Assembly (NCBI GenBank): GCA_028287505.1
Contig: JAQBPN010000076.1
Coordinates: forward strand, 126,069-190,068
Length of the DNA: 64,000 nt
Source: Fibrobacterota bacterium
GTDB taxonomy: Bacteria; Fibrobacterota; Fibrobacteria; UBA11236
Reading direction: 5' to 3'
In this document: positions 62,781 to 64,000 of the stretch, one piece after another
Layout: each line of letters begins with the position of its first letter
Position numbering within the stretch: the first letter of the stretch is position 1
Notes under the pieces: generated by a model
The model's database searches: none
The model's input: the letters and a program-made list of their open reading frames with translations, nothing else
Told to the model about the DNA's origin: nothing
Position numbers and translations under genes: made by a program

Positions 62781-64000
62781 ATGGCCGAAGGAATCAAGGA
62801 AAGCGACGGGACGCTGGAAGGCCTCCGGCTCAGGAATGCGGAGCTGGAAGCCCGCCTCCTGGAAGCGGACGCGCGCGTCAAGGAATTGGAAGGCCTGAAT
62901 CAGGCCTTGGAGCAGGAGCTCCGCCCCTTCCATGTGCTGGCGGACAACATTTCCGACCATATCTATTTCAAGGACAAGGAAGGCCGGTTCTTGTGGGTCA
63001 ACCGGAACCTGTACAACCTGCGGGGCAAGGGGAGCCGCGAGGAATTGATCGGCAAGAGCACGTTCGATATCCACAACCCCGAGCGGGCGAAGGAGCGTTT
63101 CGACGACGACATGCGGGTGGTCCGCACCGGCGAATACATCCTGAACAAACTCGAAGCCGACCATTACGCGGACGGTTCCCCCATGTGGGTACTGACCACC
63201 AAGATCCCCATGCGCAATCCCCAAGGCGAAATCATCGGCCTTTGCGGCATCTCCAAGGATTTCACCAAGATGGTCCAGGCCGAGCAGGTGTTGGCCACGG
63301 AAGGCGCGCTACGCAACGATTTGCTGGAAAGCATTCCGGACGGCGTCTGGTTCAAGGACAGGGAAAGCCGCTTCACCTGGGTCAACCGCAGCGTGGTCAA
63401 TGATTTGGGCAAGGGCAGCCGCGAAGAAATCATCGGCAAGTCGGATTTCGATTTCTTTTCGGCGGATCATGCGGATCAGGCCCGCAACGACGAACTCCGG
63501 ATCATGGAGTCGGGCGAGGCGCTCATCAACAAATTGGAAAAGGACAATTACGCGGACGGGAGCCCGCGCTGGGTCTATACCACCAAGATCCCGCTCCACG
63601 ACGTCAACGGCAACATCATCGGCACCTGCGGCGTCACCAAGGACGTCACCGCGCTCAAGAAGGCGGAAGAGGCGATGTCGCGCGAAAGCGCCCTGCTCAA
63701 CGATCTGCTCGAGAATACGCCGGACATCGTATACTTCAAGGATCACGATTGCCGTTTTACCTGGGTCAACAAGGCCACCATCTCCCTCTTGGGAACCAAT
63801 TCCAAGCAGGAAATCCTCGGCAAGTCGGATTTCGATTTCTTCTCGCCCGAGCATGCGCAGGCGGCGCGCGAGGACGAACTCCGCATCATGTCCACGGGCG
63901 AGGCCCAAATCGACAAGCTGGAGTTGGACAATTACGCTGACGGCAAGCCGCGCACGGTACTCAGCACCAAAATGCCCCTGCACGATACCAAGGGGAACAT
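62781..64000 (+). CDS. PAS-repeat signalling protein, 3' truncated by window end
   Basis: An open frame of 406 codons runs off the end of the window. After a short coiled coil (about 10-45) come three tandem PAS domains of 128 residues each, every one ending in [HN]YADG-x-P then a [TS]TK-[IM]P strand. Typical PAS motifs are present, such as YFKDKEGRFLWVNRN, FKDRESRFTWVNRS and GKSDFDFF. The missing C-terminus probably carries an output domain (histidine kinase, GGDEF or other), which cannot be told. The ATG at 62781 has an AAGGAACC site 7 nt after the Xer stop. Confidence 0.85.
   Translation, partial: MAEGIKESDGTLEGLRLRNAELEARLLEADARVKELEGLNQALEQELRPFHVLADNISDHIYFKDKEGRFLWVNRNLYNLRGKGSREELIGKSTFDIHNPERAKERFDDDMRVVRTGEYILNKLEADHYADGSPMWVLTTKIPMRNPQGEIIGLCGISKDFTKMVQAEQVLATEGALRNDLLESIPDGVWFKDRESRFTWVNRSVVNDLGKGSREEIIGKSDFDFFSADHADQARNDELRIMESGEALINKLEKDNYADGSPRWVYTTKIPLHDVNGNIIGTCGVTKDVTALKKAEEAMSRESALLNDLLENTPDIVYFKDHDCRFTWVNKATISLLGTNSKQEILGKSDFDFFSPEHAQAAREDELRIMSTGEAQIDKLELDNYADGKPRTVLSTKMPLHDTKGN

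Noticed and set aside
1-64000. tRNA genes, rRNA genes or a CRISPR array
   Set aside because: No cloverleaf with TTCGA-type arm and no regularly spaced repeats were found in the intergenic regions.

Overview
The window is a GC-rich (roughly 60%) bacterial chromosome segment from a Gram-negative organism. Evidence for an outer membrane: an Omp85-type barrel, six paralogous barrels ending in Tyr-Phe/Phe-Phe, a lipoprotein and a PorV/UPF0164-like barrel. Several secreted proteins carry short C-terminal beta domains like those exported by type IX secretion. Together with DUF2723 (GT117) and bifunctional RibBA this points to the FCB group, most plausibly a Fibrobacterota-like lineage. That placement is an inference; no rRNA marker is present. 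No tRNA, rRNA, CRISPR array, prophage or insertion sequence was recognised.

Layout. 1-582: no supported gene. 583-2160: HtrA/Deg protease. 2505-3926: gnd, followed by a 171-nt nested inverted repeat (3927-4097) and a TfoX-like gene. 4537-6640: two minus-strand exported proteins, one with a parvulin-like segment. 7137-12605: Omp85 barrel, B12-binding radical SAM enzyme, purN, rnhB and a YbhN-type membrane protein, closed by tandem hairpins. 12969-18506: a small anchored protein and a 1590-residue Ig-repeat lipoprotein with a beta-helix tail. 18547-22641 (minus): rsmE, a membrane protein, a radical SAM protein and a hybrid histidine kinase.

23118-34524 is the most unusual part. A four-gene cassette occurs twice in the same order: a secreted DUF1080 (3-keto-disaccharide hydrolase fold) protein followed by three different members (A, B, C) of one outer-membrane beta-barrel family. 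The second copy pairs gene by gene with the first. I do not recognise the barrel family; a surface glycan binding, processing or uptake unit is the working hypothesis.

34603-46004 is a tightly packed, often overlapping run: ribD, ribE, ribBA, ribH, nusB, a DUF2723 glycosyltransferase, GT4, YbhN-type protein, GT2 and an RmlD-like reductase. 46200-60533 is a second long run: two GT2 genes, accA, a Trm112-like protein, a TPR protein with six copies of a short motif, accB, pilT, accC, dapA, a winged-helix protein, apt, a lamin-tail secreted protein and a PorV-like barrel, ending in a good terminator. After it come an HD-GYP protein with an altered HD motif, a Xer recombinase and a PAS-repeat protein cut by the window end.

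Many adjacent genes overlap as ATGA, GTGA or TTGA, so translational coupling and TTG/GTG starts are common. Start sites were chosen from Shine-Dalgarno spacing and signal-peptide logic, and several remain uncertain.
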